A stretch of 64,000 nt of DNA from Formicarius rufipectus. Taxonomy: Eukaryota > Chordata > Aves > Passeriformes > Formicariidae. This document shows, in pieces, positions 22,579 through 61,100 of this stretch (within the stretch, counting starts at the first letter, position 1; the number at the start of each line of letters is the position of its first letter). Under the pieces are notes generated by a model. That model saw nothing but the letters and a program-made list of their open reading frames with translations. It had not been told where the DNA came from and ran no database searches. A program made the position numbers and the translations under genes. The stretch lies in the NCBI GenBank assembly GCA_013399695.1, contig VXAU01000303.1, forward strand, positions 644,107 through 708,106. The letters run 5' to 3'.

Positions 22579-22686
22579 GGCGCCCCGCGGTGTCCCGGCT
22601 GCCCTGGCCGCCACGCTCGGTCATGGGGGCACCCGCAGGGGCTGCCACGCGCGGGCTCCCGGATCCGCGCCGCCAGCCGCCGCCTC

Positions 22687-22689
22687 ACC
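22687..22689 (-). promoter_or_regulatory. ATXN1L: Candidate ATXN1L 5'UTR splice donor
   Basis: The minus strand reads GCGCAG|GTGAGG with the donor GT at 22688-22687, 110 bases upstream of the chosen ATG. No convincing acceptor is seen between it and the ATG, so either the leader is unspliced here or the acceptor is not recognisable. Confidence 0.3.
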
Positions 22690-22862
22690 TGCGCCAGGAA
22701 CAGAGGGAGCCGTGAGTCCCGGGCACGGCGACGGCCCACGACCCAGGACCGGTACGCCGGGGATGGCAGAAGCCCGAGCCCGGTCGCCGTCGCCGCCCCG
22801 GCCCCAGAGCCTCGGCCTCGTTGCGCCCCGCAGCCCCACCCGGTGCCCGCGACTCACCCGCC

Positions 22863-22863
22863 N
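22863..22863. other. Ambiguous base (N)
   Basis: A single unresolved base lies within the GC-rich promoter. Such positions often mark weak coverage, so the local structure of the ATXN1L 5'UTR should be read with care. Confidence 1.
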
Positions 22864-23005
22864 GGCCAGGCCCGGTCCAGCCCCGCGGGCCTGCCCGGTG
22901 CCCACACCGGCTCCTCCCCGACCACGGCGCACGGCGATGACGCGCCCGCGACCCACCGGAAGTGCCTCACCCGTCGGCAGGGGGAGTGCCGCCGCCGCGC
23001 CCAGA

Positions 23006-23013
23006 TGACGTCA
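23006..23013. promoter_or_regulatory. CRE palindrome (CREB/ATF site)
   Basis: A perfect TGACGTCA lies in the CpG island between ATXN1L and AP1G1. Function is inferred from motif and location. Confidence 0.65.
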
Positions 23014-23589
23014 CGGGGCAGCCGCAGCGCCGTTGCCGTGGCAACCGGCCGCGTCTGGCTCAGGTCGGGCCCGGCGCCGCCGCGGGATGTGCCCGCGCCC
23101 GGCCTCACAGTCTCGGTCACCCACGGTAGCGCCGTGTGGTGTCTGTGGGTCACGCGCTTCACACGGGCCCTCCCAGCGGCTGGACGGGAGCGCAGACCCC
23201 GCGGCGGCGCGGCCCGGCTCACCTACAGGAGCCTGCCGTCTGAACGGGTCCGCTCCCTCTCTCGTACCCCCACAGTGTCCGGCCGGCCCCGCGCTGCTGG
23301 CCGTACCCCCGCGAAGGGCAGTTTCTCGGAATTCGGTGCTCGTTCAGGTGACAAAAAGTTCTAGAAGGGCTGACAGAAGAGCTTCCCGGGGCGGAGGCAG
23401 CTCGACACCCCCTTCTCGAGACGCCTTGTTCACTGCCGTGCATTGCGTTCCTCCCGACGACGGCTTAAACGGGGCGAGATCACGGCGGGCGGGGAGCGGT
23501 CCACGAGCGCCCCGGAACTCCGGGCGCGGGCCGCGGGTCCCTGCCGGCCCCGCCGCGGGGAGCGCGCGCCGCCGGGAGCGCCCCAGGCC

Positions 23590-23597
23590 TGACGTCA
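23590..23597. promoter_or_regulatory. CRE palindrome (CREB/ATF site)
   Basis: A second perfect TGACGTCA lies about 310 bp before the AP1G1 exon 1 donor and roughly 370 bp above a candidate ATXN1L donor. It is well placed to serve both directions. Confidence 0.7.
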
Positions 23598-23845
23598 TCA
23601 GGGACTGCCACGGTGCAGACTCATCGCTTCTCGCCAGACCAGCATCTCGGGTGCTTCCGCCAAGAAAAGTAGTGCGAGGGGTCTTTTCCGTACTGCCACC
23701 GGTGCTGCCGCGCCACCCCCGCTCCGTTCTCGCCGAGCGCGGCGTGGCCGCGCCCCCGCCCGCTGTCAGGACAGTCCGGAGGGCCGCGGCGAACGATCTG
23801 GCGCGCGGATTCCTCCGCCTGCGGTATCGGTGCTGCGGCCGCGCC

Positions 23846-23901
23846 GCCGCCATTTTGAATGCCCGGCTCCGTCCGCCGCTGCCGCTGCAGGGACCGGCCC
23901 G
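23846..23901 (+). other. AP1G1: AP1G1 noncoding exon 1 (3' part; donor at 23902)
   Basis: The YY1-type GCCGCCATTTTG at 23846-23857 is followed by a GC-rich leader and a GTGAGT donor at 23902. The true 5' end may lie somewhat upstream. It is assigned to AP1G1 because it is the only strong plus-strand donor downstream of the promoter and the ATG exon has an acceptor three bases before its ATG. Confidence 0.6.
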
Positions 23902-25990
23902 GTGAGTGGGACCGGCCCGGGCCCGGCTGCCCAGCCTAGGGCTCCGCTGCCCGCGAGGTCCTGTTGCCTGGGGCCCCGAGAGCCTTGGTACCTCTACCCG
24001 CCCCGAACTCCGCGGCCGCTCTGCTCGCGAGGCCGCCCGGTACCCTACCGCTTTCTCGGCCCGGCTCAGACTCTGCCCCGCGCCCCGGGGCCGTCTGCTG
24101 GGGAGCCGGGAGCAGTCCGTGCTCGCCCCGGCCGTTCTTCGCCGGGCAGGCGCCAGTGCGGGCTCTGTCCCGTGCCCGTGGCGCGGGAACCATGCGGTTG
24201 CAGCGGGGAGCGTACACTTGGAGCTGCTGGGGCCTGTTGCCGTGCCGGTAGCAGGCGGGACCTGTTCCCGTTCTTACCCCGCTTTTCTGTTGCCTGGGCT
24301 GTACAACCGCTCCGAGCATTCCAGCGCCTCTGGTCCTTGCCGTGTTTGCCGGACGGATTTGCCGTTCGTGGATTTTAGTGCACACGGGAGATGCTCATTC
24401 TGACTAGAGGCATTGGCAGGGAGCTACTGTCTGGTGGCCGGTCTGTCACCGTGGCTTCAAGTCCTTTCGTCAAGGCTGGTTGAGTTCTCTCCTCGCACGA
24501 ACTATAGGGCAAACTATATTATTTTCTGTGGTATTGTTTTTAAAGCTAGCACATGGGACAGGCAGGCCTTTTATTATCTTGTAAGTGATGTATAAAAATG
24601 CTGAGTGATGTATTTCGGTTTCTGATGTTTGAAATGTAAGTGGGACAGCACACAATCTCAGTGCAACACCTTTGTAAGGGTGACATGTCACTCGTGTGGC
24701 TAGAAGGTGTTTGATCAGCAGTGACTTAAACAGCATAAAATACATATGTCTTTTCTCTTACACGGTGCCCTCAGCATCCCACATTTAAAATGGCAGAGAA
24801 TTTTATGTTGTATTCGGTTTCTCTTTTTTTTCTGTTCCACTTCTGAGTGATAGAGCACAGCAGCTTTTTGTACCCCTTTTTCCTGGTCACTGTTCCTCTG
24901 AACTACACTTGGTATTTTTCCCTTTGTTTATTTGCACATCCCATTCTGTTGCCAAATTTTTTCTTTTGCCTACTCATATGCATTCCTCTTTGGCATGTGA
25001 TTGAAAACTTACTGGGTACTGAAGAGCTCAGCAAAGGCAGGAGATTTTGTGGTTTTTCTGAGGGATTCATTTTTCTGGGCTGGGAGAAGGGGAAAGGTAT
25101 TTAAATTCCTGTGACTTGAGAAGGGGAAGGTTTGGTGCAGTCAGTTTGTGAAGGGATCCAACTTTAGTGTTTCCAGTGTGTAGAATAACTTCCAGATTTC
25201 CTGCTTTTATAATAAAGCCCCCCATTATCTTCCTTCTTTGCTCTGCTTTTCTGTTCCTGTGACTGCTGATCTGTTTTCCTCAGGGTGGTGTGATTTGGAT
25301 CAGGAGATCCTGCAGTGCCTTTGTAGTGCTCTCTGAGAGAGTAAGGGATGCAGAAATGTTCTGATTCTTGGTAGCTCCTTTCTGTACAGAATTTTTTAGT
25401 GGCATCGCTGAACAACAGGGTAAGTGAGTGTGAGGAGGTTTTGGACAGCAGAGGAACTAAGGTGGTCTGGTCTTAGGCACACCAGCCTGCCCTGGTTTGT
25501 GCAGTTCAGGTTTGGAACATCACCTTTCCAAGTGTGAGGGCTGATGGAAGTCTTAAATGCTGCTAAAACTGATGTCACTCAGTAAAGCTGCTTGTGCCTC
25601 TGTAGTGTGAATATTTGTATTTGTGAGTTGGCAGTGTGTAACTTCAGGAGGTGGGTTGTTTGACCTCTTGTATTTTTTAGTGACAGGGCAAACTCTTCCG
25701 ACTGAGGGTGATCTTAATTTGTTCTAGATGATAATCAGCTGTTTTCTAGGGAAAAGAGTCTGCTCTGCCTTGGTACCAGCATTAGTTTATTAGAGGAAAG
25801 TTTTGAAGTTAATAAGTAAATACATGATGAGGCTGTAACTCGAAAAACAGAGCTACAGTAACATGAGTACAAGTGAATCTGCTGATATCTCAGGTATTAG
25901 TACAACCTGTACCTGCTGTTTGGCAGAGATGCTACAGATAAAATCGAAGATTAGAACTTCTTAGGGCCTAGCTGAAGTTACCTAGCCCGT

Positions 25991-26040
25991 TGTAAAGTTT
26001 ATATTAATAAATGTAAAGTTTATATTAATAAATGTAAAAA
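25991..26040. repeat. 21-bp tandem duplication
   Basis: The unit TGTAAAGTTTATATTAATAA plus A occurs at 25991-26011 and again at 26012-26032, followed by a partial third copy. The two full copies are identical, so the duplication is recent. Confidence 0.95.
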
Positions 26041-27941
26041 TGGAGTGTCGTGTCTTTCATCTGCAATTAATCAGGGTAAAGAAATTCTTTTTTTTGTCAC
26101 AAAGCAGTTGCTAATCTTTTTTATTTCAAGTTTAACTCTACAGGGAAGTGAACAGGAAGTAAAATAGGCAATTTACAGATTAAAATAGTGAGGAAACTAG
26201 AAGTAGATAATAAATACAAAGGTAATGTAGGTCAGTGGTGATTGAAGTATAGGAACAGAAGCCAGGAAATGTGGAATTCTGCTTGCAGCTCTCATGCTGT
26301 TCAGCTATGTAGGAAGAATTAGCACAACTACATTTGTTACCATATAAAAAAAGGAAAATATTTATTTTCTTATTTTGGCAACTGTAGAGGTTAATGTTTG
26401 TAGTGGTTGGGAGCTCTGTGCATCTTTTGAACACAGTTGAGTTGTTTGGTTTGGTGTGTGTGCACAGTTGTGCAGTAGTGGGAACCTTATTCAAAGTGCT
26501 GAGTTGTGCTGTGCCCCAGACAGCAGAGAGTGAGGAGGGGACAGCAGCGTCGGATGAGGTCTGTGAGAACAGCTCTGCAACATCCTCGGTCCTGCCCTGC
26601 CTCTCTTCCCCTCAGCCCCTGTGCAACACCCTGCCTTGTCTCTTCAATACCTTTGTGCTGCATTTCTTGTTGCTTTTTTTCCATGTAACTGGAAGTGGAA
26701 CCATCACTTCTCCCGATACTCCTTTTTAGCTCTTGTTTTGGGGCACTTTTTTCCTTACTTGACCTCCCATATCTCCCCCAGCTGTCTTTGTATAGACCAA
26801 TGCATAACCCTGATGCCTTTTATTATGAGAATGCATTTTGAAGCCCCCTGCTACCTGAATTTCTTCCTGATTTTCTGATGTTGCTTTCTAATTCTCTTGT
26901 ATTCAATAGCTTTTTCTCAGAGACATTGTTGCACTTAGCATGTTACATGGTTGGTTGCCCTTTCAACTCTTTTGTGTTGCCTTTGCCCTTGATGAGGATG
27001 GTGCTTCTTACTTTGGGGTTTACTGTTTACTGTATAAATATTGATAATACTAGACCATATGCCAATATCTCTGCTTTTGGTCACAGCTTCATCTCTGCTT
27101 GCAATGTAGATTTCTGGTTTTACTACCAATATATCTTTGTTTTAATGTATCTGATAGAAGTGTGAAGCACACTGATAACTGTGTGGAGGTGAGGCCATCA
27201 GTGTTGTGTATGAACATTGCAGTTACGCCTTTCATGAAGTCCAGATATCTCCCCTGCTCTTGCGTACAGGAGACTGGATTCAGTCAGACTGCAGCAATGG
27301 GAGAGTTCTGCTGATTTCTGTTGGGACTTGGGTCAGGCTTTAGTTGTGTAACTTCCTATAAGCTGTGTTTGCTTGAGGAGTGTGATTGCTTATGTGTGCG
27401 TTGGTATGGAGCAACTGGAGATGTGTATTTTAGATGTGTTTGAAATGTGTGCTGCTTCAAGCTTGGGGTGCTTTCTAGACAGAACTGACTTCAGAAATAC
27501 TGTTTACAGGAAAAGGTGTAACTTGGTGTGTGTCTCACTAGAATTGGAAATTCAGACTCTTTCCCCAAACAGTAGAGCCCTTCTGTGAATAATTTAATGA
27601 GCTTTGATGGCCCTTACGTCTTAGCATTTCTGGAATTCAAGGCTAAATAATAATGGAATATTAGAATGTTAAATGTTTGATAATTTGTTCTAAAGGAGTT
27701 TTAAAGCAACTGTTTATTTTTTTAAATTTCATTACCATGGAGACACATTAGACATTCTAGACATAAGATAACATGTCTGAATAGTTTCCAGACAAGAAAA
27801 TCACAATACAGTGTTTAAGGATAGTCTGTCCTTTGTCTTTACACTCCAATTCCTGATAGAAAAATATAGCTTGACTGAAGCACTTAAGCATTTCTAGGGT
27901 GGGTTTTGGTAATACTAGGTGCTTCTTGTAAATATAAAAGG

Positions 27942-27978
27942 TGAATATATATTCATTTATGAATATTCATATATGAAT
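27942..27978. repeat. Cluster of overlapping AT palindromes
   Basis: TGAATATATATTCA (27942-27955), ATGAATATTCAT (27959-27970) and ATTCATATATGAAT (27965-27978) are each perfect palindromes. Together they could extrude hairpins. Confidence 0.9.
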
Positions 27979-29610
27979 GTGACTGTGTTCCAAGAGAGAC
28001 TTCTGGTAAAGTCCTCTACTCAAATATTTTTGGTATCATGGCATGTTGAATAAAATCTTTAACTCTGAACTGTGACAAACTAACTAGTGAAAGACCATAG
28101 AAGAGGAAAAAATGCTGATGTAGCAGTATAATTTAGACAAAAACTAAATGTTTTAACATGTTACAGTTCTTGTTTTCTTGATTTTTTTTTTTCCTCAGTT
28201 TAGTTTAGTAGAGTCTCATAAAGAGAGAATGCCTTTTTAGTAGTTTAGGGGTAGGATTCCTGAATAGCAGAGGGAGGAGAATCACTCAGGTTCCATCTTT
28301 CATGCAATCCAGAGATTAGGAAAAAAACCTGGAATTCTTTTTTCATAAGAACTTAAGACATCAGCTACCATTTGAACTAATCTGAGTTAGGTATCTGACT
28401 TTCAGAAATTTGGATCTTGATAGTAAGTTCTTCTGAGAAGCAAGCCTTCACAATGAGAAGGGAGAAACTGATCTGATGAGATAGAAGAATTCTGTATGTA
28501 ATCCTACCGAATACTGTAAATATTAACTGTTGGGCTCTTTCCAGGGTCTAATTTATGGAGCCTGTAGTTAGCAAAGAAATGGCCAAGGGAAACTCCTACT
28601 GTTAACCAAAGGAGGAAATAGTTAACTACTTCTAAAAACTGCCTTGTCATTTATGTTAATGTGCAAGGAATAAAAACATGTGCCTGTACTGGTGAAAAAT
28701 GTTAACTAATCCGGAAGAACAAGATCTGTTACTTTGGAGGAAGTTGTTTGCAGCACTTAGGCACCAGCTAAATTAAAACTCCTGATCTGCTGTTGGTGGA
28801 TGATACTGTTGTCCTCCTGTTGTTGCATTAAAGGTCTGGTGGCATTATAATAGGCTTTGGAATTGCTGAGAGTAGGTAAATGCTAATCTCTTCTTGAATG
28901 TTTCTGTATTTGTGTTCTCATGTCCAAAATCTCTTCTCATCTGCAATATCAACTGGTTATGTATATTTGGAATGTCTGAAGCTCCAAACTGAGATGAGAT
29001 TTCTAATGTATTAACATGCAAAAGAATCTGAAAGTCGAATGCAGAGAACAGATACCTGCTGCAAGAATTTCTTGGTGTTAAGAGAATGTTTGTATAGGGG
29101 AAGAAAATTCCCATGCAATGTAGCACATTGTGTTATCTTGTGTTGAAATGTTATCTTGTGTGTGCACAAGAATGGAACTCAAGCTTCAAGGATAAGCATG
29201 TGAGGTGGAGACACTGTTTACGTTGATGGATGCCTGACCTTTTTTGTGGGAAGCATTCAAAGATATATTTTAAAAAAAAGGTGTTGAATAATTTAATATT
29301 GACTGGGAAAAAAAAAAAAGGAGAATGTGGGTGCAGCAAGAGGATGGAAGTTCTCAATGTTGGAAGATAAACCATGGCTTTGTCTCTTGTCCTTGATGTT
29401 GTCTTCCATCAGAGCATTTCTGAATTGTTCTGTTCTCATCAGACAGGGAGCATGTGTGAGGGGCAGGTGCTCTTTGGCAGTGTCATCTGGACTGTGTCTG
29501 TGGAACTGTGTGTCAGTGCATTGCATAAGTGAGAGCAGCAGCTAGTCTCAGAAATTGGCTGTTGAGTCTTATTCATCAATTCTCGGCTTTCTGAATTACT
29601 TTCCTATGGT

Positions 29611-29659
29611 TGTGATGTGAGGACAAATAATCTTTTGTGATGTGAGGACAAATAATCTT
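29611..29659. repeat. 25-bp tandem duplication
   Basis: TGTGATGTGAGGACAAATAA followed by TCTT occurs at 29611-29634 and identically at 29636-29659, separated by one T. Confidence 0.95.
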
Positions 29660-32470
29660 GCTGATTATTTAAGCAAGGGCTTTTGTAAATACTGACTATT
29701 CATTTTGTTCAGCACCTGGGTGATGTTCAACTTAAGTCCTATTAGATCTTCAGTGTTTGTTTTCACTATACCCTCCTTCGCGGTGAGGTGGGAAGTCCTG
29801 CCTAAAAAAAAAAAAAATTCATAGAAAGCTGCGCTTAGAATATATGGAAACATTGTTCAATTCTCTTTTTCCATTGACTAGAACTGTTTAGGCAGTCTGT
29901 CCTTTTAATTTCTCTTGTCCAGAGCCAAACTTAAGATGCTGATGCCTTCCATAGTCATACCTACAGAAAGTGTTGTACCCATGGCAAGGAAAGCTCTGGG
30001 CTTGTAGAAGTCACAGGCTGCACATATCAGTGTTCAGCAGTTGATAAACTCTTCAGAGACAGGGTGGGAACAAAATGACTTGTGGTATTAAAGCAACTTG
30101 TTGCCAAACTTCACTTTGTTTGCAGATTATGTGTTGGTGTTTCAAAAACCTTTTAAAGAAATCTTTCTTTAAAATAACAGTCTGTCATAGTTTTAACTTG
30201 CCATGGCCACTGCCTGTCTTCTGAGAAGCAGCAAAGTTGTAGGTCAGCTTAACTCGGGTGCAGAGCCATAGCATAAGTGTGGATTACTGCTGGAGGGAAC
30301 CCTTCTCCTCTTTCCCACTTTGTCTCACATCTCCCAAAGCTGCATGTTCTCGCTGGTACCTTTGTCTGCACAAGCCAGACAGATGTGTCTGAGCACTGCT
30401 CTTGGAAGGAAAGGGGAAGGCTGTTTCTCAGACATACAGGTTGCCTCTTGTGGTTCACTGTTTCCGGAATGCCAGGGTCAGCACAGTGGAAGGACTGGAG
30501 CCACATTCTTCAGTGTGAGCCTCTACCTTGGTGATTATGAATTATTGACTACAGTTTGCAGAGGAATATTCTTGCAGTAGTGCTTTTATTTTTATAGCTT
30601 CTGCCCAATTTTCCAGGAAGAGTGTGGCTTATCAAGATCAGTTTAGAACCATGTTATGCATGAATACTAGGTGAGTCCAGGTTTCAAAACTGGGGACTTG
30701 AAACAGAGAGTTGTCACCCAGGAAAGATATTTTTGGGTTTATGATGCTGTTACGTGAAAAACACAAGCTGGGCACCCTGTAGCAATGGTGCTATGCTCCA
30801 AAATGAGTGTTACCAATTAATTAAAAAAATAATAAGGGGCAAAATAAGAGATATTTTATATGAATAAATCAATAGCACATCTGCCTCTCAAGCACTGAGT
30901 ATAGCATTTTGCTTTTCTTTCTCTTTGAGGAAGGATGCAGAACTGTAGAATGAGCAGGCATGACAGCATGGTCATGGAAGGGCTTCTTCTGGACATTCTT
31001 ACTTCCCTGTAATTTCTGTAATGCTTGCTAGTGCAGCATGAGAGCATAGCAATGGTTCGTTTATTCATATCACAGTAATGTGAGGAAGTGTTATGAATTC
31101 ACACAAAAAGACAAGACAAAACTAAGGATTAATGTGCCCAATCATCTTGATCCAACACCTGTCAGCATTTTGGGACACTTTTCTTATGCAGGAAGAACAT
31201 CTCTTCCATTTTCAAAACTGAGTGCTTTGTGTTTTTGTAAATTCAGACTTTCTAAGGATGAAAAAGGGGAACTCATATGAGTCTACATGGTTTGACTGAA
31301 GACGTGTAATGTTATGTAGGAGTTTATAATCGAGACTTAGAGAACTGGTTTTGGCTGGCTTACTGTGAGGACACTTTTACATGTTAAACATGCATATCTC
31401 TGCTTTCCTGAAAGCAGATGAGCCCCCTGTTAGCTCTGTGCATGTCCCACCTGTCTGTGGTGTCATGCAAGCTAGTTAGTGCAGCACCTGAATGTACATC
31501 TTTTTCTGATATGGTCATGCTTAAAATGCATGGCACACTGTTCTAGGATGAGGGTGACCCTGAAAAAATCTGTAGGAGACTGCCATGGCCCCTTTTTTCA
31601 GGTTTGTGTGTTATCTGTTACCAGAAGGGCCCAGTTGTTTCCAGCCTGGTGTGGATAAAAAAGGGCCGTAAAGATGCTAGCGTAGTCTGAGCTCCTAGAA
31701 AGTCAAAAGTGAACTTTGGTGAGCATGTTGAACATAATACCTAAAGTTAGGCTTCTGTTTGAGAGCCACTTCCCTCTTACCAGGTACTTGTCAGATTACG
31801 TTGTTCTCGGTGTCAAGATGGCTCCATCAATAGTCCATCTGATGACGTGAAGCTACTCTTGAATTTCTTGCAAACTTTTCATACTAGTGCCATCAGACAG
31901 TCATGTCACAGGCTTTCTTTGTTTCAGGAAGGGTTGTTCTGTTTGGGGTGTCATAGAAGGATGGTGTCAACTCAATCCATTTATTTTTAAAACAGGATTG
32001 TCTGAAATAGCCACACGGGATTGCTCTTTCACTTGCCTTTCTGCTGATGTCCACAGTCCACACCACTAAGAAGGAAGTGTGTATGGCACAAGTTTGCAGT
32101 ATTTTTGAAGGGTGACTATCTGAAGCACTTACATGAAATCCTGTGAAAGTTATTAGAGTTGTGTTTTTTAAAGGATTTCTGTCCCAAGTTGTCATGATTC
32201 TGGATTCAACTGTCTTTGCAACCTGACTTTTTGGAAGAAAGGCAAATGATATGACTATGAAAGTAGCTTGCAGAGTGCTCTTTCTGCCTGTTTCAGGTAG
32301 GGAGTTGTGTTATGTTCACTTGTCAGGTAGCTCAAACCGCAGAAATTCTCATTTCTAATGTTCTGGAAAAGCAGATTAATTCCTCAGGTTCTCAAGTTTA
32401 CTTTTAGCCATGCTAATGAAACAGCCTACATTTTTTTCATTCTTCATTCTTTTACATATATGTTTGTAGG

Positions 32471-32611
32471 GTAAGAAAGAAAGAAAAAAACACAAACTAA
32501 AAACCAACAACAAACCAACCAAACAAAAATACATACAAAACCAAACAAACAAAACCCCAAAAGCAAACAAACAAAAACCCAAACAAGCTTAAAAAAACCC
32601 ACAACCCCAAC
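32471..32611. repeat. A/C-rich low-complexity tract
   Basis: CAAA, CCAAC and CAAAC units extend for about 140 bp shortly before AP1G1 exon 2. It explains the Phe/Leu/Cys-rich minus-strand open frame, which is not a gene. Confidence 0.85.
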
Positions 32612-32683
32612 AGCAGTTATGAGAGCATTATGTAGTCTTTAGGTACAGTTCAAGTTTTACAGACCTCTTTCTTCTTCCAGAGG

Positions 32684-59969
<27,286 letters not shown>

Positions 59970-61094
59970 GGCTCTGGCATCATTCTTATTCTCATCCCAC
60001 CCAATCAAAAGAACTCTGGGAAGAAGGTTGTGATCCTTGGCAATCCCCCAAACTGCACCATGGGCACGGGGAACAGATGAGACCTGATGAGGAGGAGGAA
60101 TTTTCCTGAAATGATTGCTGACTTTGAAGCATATCTGTTAAGACTAATCTCCTCTACTCCGCTGATGAGGCTGGTGGCTTGTGGAGGCTACTGTGCACTC
60201 CCTCACACATGCATTCACAGCCAGAAGCAACATTCCCTTTTCTTCCCTTTTCCCTGCCTTGTCTCAGCCCCCCAAAAAGAAACACAGCCTGGTTGGAAGA
60301 GAAGTCTGGAATTTCTAGCAGGGAAACTTTCTTCTCTCTGCAGCAAGTGAGCAGTTGCCCCTTCTTTCTGCTGTCTCTTTTCCCTGGGGTGGGCAAGGCG
60401 TGTTGTCATTCATTTCTAGCTGGATTCCTTCAGGCATTTTCATCTGGGACTCACATGGGGACTTGGGGAATGCCAGGCTGCCCTGCCTCTTTCTTGCATC
60501 CTGTAGGTCTGAAGGGGCTGGAGGCTTCATATGACCTACTCAGTGCATTATTCTGTACACCCACTTCTTAGTTATGTGATGGCATACGAAGAGCAGGTGA
60601 GGCCTTGAGAGTTCATATGCAGACCTGGGACAGTGCAGGAAAAGAGATGCTGGTAAGAGCTGGTAAAATTTTTTCAGTGCTGTACTTGGAAATTAAGACC
60701 TTTCACTTGAATTGTCTTTCTTTCTATCAGTAGCTACAGCCGTGCAGATTCAACGAGTCTTCTGTAGCTTTCCCAGAAAAGTGTAGTGAGACGCAAGAGA
60801 TATAGGGATCCAAGGAGCAGCTGGTTTCCTACCACAGGTGGTTTAGAAGTCTTTCAACCTGTTAGTTATGGTTTATGGGTAGAAAAAACAACTTCAGTTT
60901 TGTAGATCAGTCTTTGGGCACGGCTCCAGTCCTGCTGGGAGACTCATCAGAGACTGCGCTGCAAAGTTGCTCTTCCTGGTTATTCCAGACCTTCTCCCCA
61001 GTTTAATTTCCAGAGCCTGTTGTAGACCCCCTGGGTTCCATTTGAGTTACTTCTGACTGGGATATTTGTGTTGTATCTGTAATATTGGCACTGA

Positions 61095-61100
61095 AATAAA
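61095..61100 (+). terminator. AP1G1: AP1G1 proximal poly(A) signal candidate
   Basis: AATAAA about 1.1 kb after the stop, followed by T-rich sequence (TTTTGTTACTT). Confidence 0.5.

Larger units (their letters stand above)
22620..24100. promoter_or_regulatory. CpG-rich bidirectional promoter region, ATXN1L (minus) and AP1G1 (plus)
   Basis: A very GC- and CpG-rich block separates the two divergent genes. It contains two perfect CRE palindromes TGACGTCA (23006-23013 and 23590-23597) and a YY1-type GCCGCCATTTTG at 23846-23857 just before the AP1G1 exon 1 donor. Minus-strand donors GTGAGC at 23222 and GTGAGG at 22688 could belong to ATXN1L 5'UTR exons. No TATA box is evident. One base (22863) is unresolved. 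Limits are approximate. Confidence 0.75.
23902..32680 (+). other. AP1G1: AP1G1 intron 1 (8.8 kb)
   Basis: The CpG island tails off by about 24.4 kb; the rest is AT-rich with no recognised exon. Two small tandem duplications (25991-26040 and 29611-29659), an overlapping-palindrome cluster (27942-27978) and an A/C-rich tract (32471-32611) are the only features noted. No known intronic snoRNA was identified. Confidence 0.75.

Noticed and set aside
21835..23905. Large plus-strand open frames (up to about 500 codons) opposite ATXN1L and its promoter
   Set aside because: They lie antisense to a recognised coding exon or in stop-poor CpG-island DNA, contain an ambiguous base, and encode compositionally biased Arg/Pro/Ala sequence.
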